Shown here: positions 63,206 to 64,000 of the stretch, in pieces
Numbering within the stretch: position 1 is the stretch's first letter
How the letters are laid out: each line of letters opens with the position of its first letter
From: Micrasema longulum
Taxonomy: Eukaryota; Arthropoda; Insecta; Trichoptera; Brachycentridae
Direction of reading: 5' to 3'
Length of the DNA: 64,000 bases
Assembly: GCA_022494885.1 (NCBI GenBank)
Contig: JAGVSM010001691.1
Location: 124,001 to 188,000, forward strand
The notes under the pieces: generated by a model
Seen by the model: only the letters and a program-made list of their open reading frames with translations
What the model was told of the DNA's origin: nothing
The model's database searches: none
Translations under genes and position numbers: made by a program

Positions 63206-64000
63206 TTATTATAAATCGTTATTGTTTAAAAGATCGCCAGTTGAGCAGTGGCATGCGTTCCTTACAGGCAAATAAAAAGTGCCCACTCTTATTAATAATC
63301 ATAAAAATATTATCAAATATAACGTGTAAAAGAAATCACTCTCTACTCTATTGTAGCGACCGGGGTGGGGTGGCGCTATTGGTCGCTTGGTCAGAGATGT
63401 CAAAAACACAAACTGCAAATACCTGTTTTGTTGTATTCATTGTTTAAAATACAGCAAAATACAAAACAAGACGCTAACAAGCTGTAAACAGAAATGCTAG
63501 TAGAGTCAGAAAAGAGCGAGTGACGTATTGCGTGCCTTTATATATGTGCATTCGATATCACGCGCATCGACAATAATTTACTGTCATCACATTACTTTCC
63601 GGTCCTTCACACTAGTGTTGAAATAAGTATGTGATAATTTGATACAAAGCGTTAAACTACGAAAAGATACGAAGTACGAAGAATAGCTTAAAAAAAGGAT
63701 GTTTCAAACGTATGATGTAGATGGAAAGACAAAAAAAAGAAAACTTAAAATGACAAGACAGAACCACGTTTAACATGTTTTAAATGGGAATGCCAAAATA
63801 TGCATAATTAACAGCAAGCGTATGCAGTATGAACAAAGCACGAAAATACAGTGATGGGGCGTCTTAAAAGTAGCGTATATCAACCGTCCCGAGATTGGCT
63901 CCCACTTTGCAAGGCAGCGAAATACCTTCTCCGAAATTAGTATAGCCACTCCTTGGCAATGGTGTTGGTCCTGGCCAGAGTATAGATAAGTACTCCCGAC
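63206..64000. other. Mostly unique sequence at window end
   Basis: 63340-63420 (GTAGCGACCGGGGTGGGGTG) and 63840-64000 (CCGTCCCGAGATTGGCTCCC) are GC-richer. A 109-codon ORF at 63118-63447 begins inside the foldback repeat and is not credible. The last 150 bp could be the edge of an exon or element cut by the window; nothing is recognised. Confidence 0.25.

Noticed and set aside
63118..63447. 109-codon ORF as a gene
   Set aside because: It begins in the reverse foldback repeat and runs through AT-rich sequence; no domain.
1..64000. CRISPR arrays, bacterial operons, riboswitches or rRNA genes
   Set aside because: No regularly spaced direct repeats, no Shine-Dalgarno-led ORF runs and no rRNA-like sequence. 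Everything points to a eukaryotic repeat-rich desert.
1..64000. Viral insertions or LTR retrotransposons
   Set aside because: No LTR pairs, primer-binding sites, integrase, protease or envelope-like motifs, and no viral protein signatures were recognised on either strand.

Overview
This 64 kb window is AT-rich (by eye about 70% A+T) eukaryotic DNA, most likely from an insect. I find no intact protein-coding gene. The longest open frames are 130-180 codons; those that can be recognised are decayed reverse transcriptases or a decayed mariner transposase. The mix of relics (non-LTR retrotransposons including an R1-like and a jockey-like piece, short non-autonomous Helitrons, one mariner, tRNA-derived SINEs) is typical of insects. 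A moth or butterfly would fit the flavour of several families, but I cannot prove the order. The window looks like a large intergenic or intronic gene desert.

Layout: 1-5.7 kb holds foldback-repeat copies and two nested LINE relics. 6-12 kb holds a LINE 3' part, foldback repeats and GC-richer islands. 12.1-13.7 kb is an inverted-repeat element split by a Helitron. 13.8-21 kb has LINE pieces, a strongly GC-rich island at about 16 kb, an R1-like relic whose RT motif has been tandemly copied, and Helitron ends. 22-35 kb carries SINE heads, foldback copies and three copies of a repeat (called PLE-like here) that ends in a hammerhead-ribozyme motif. 35-48 kb contains a Helitron, SINEs, long hairpin repeats, a TIR element, a second ribozyme-like family and an empty-site copy of the 12 kb element. 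48-57.5 kb has a MITE, SINEs, LINEs and Helitron ends. 57.9-59.0 kb holds the best inverted-repeat-flanked hammerhead locus and a third ribozyme-like family. 59.4-61.2 kb is a mariner next to or inside a Helitron end. 61.9-63.2 kb has a SINE, a ribozyme-like copy and a large foldback cluster.

Two systems stand out. (1) Three sequence-unrelated repeat families each carry a hammerhead-like core (CUGANGA or a close variant, stem II, GAAA, then a self-complementary or formerly self-complementary stem III). This is the architecture known for ribozymes of Penelope-like retroelements and retrozymes, which work as dimers. All three share one extra nucleotide between core A9 and stem II. (2) An abundant foldback family, marked by the palindrome CTCCCTAGGGAG, appears at about eleven loci as tandem units and as long inverted pairs able to form hairpins of 50 to 170 bp.

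Between the repeats lie GC-richer, apparently single-copy islands of 0.2-0.8 kb with homeodomain-type AT motifs and no convincing ORF. They are candidates for conserved cis-regulatory DNA, which is inference only. All similarities were judged by eye and no database was searched.
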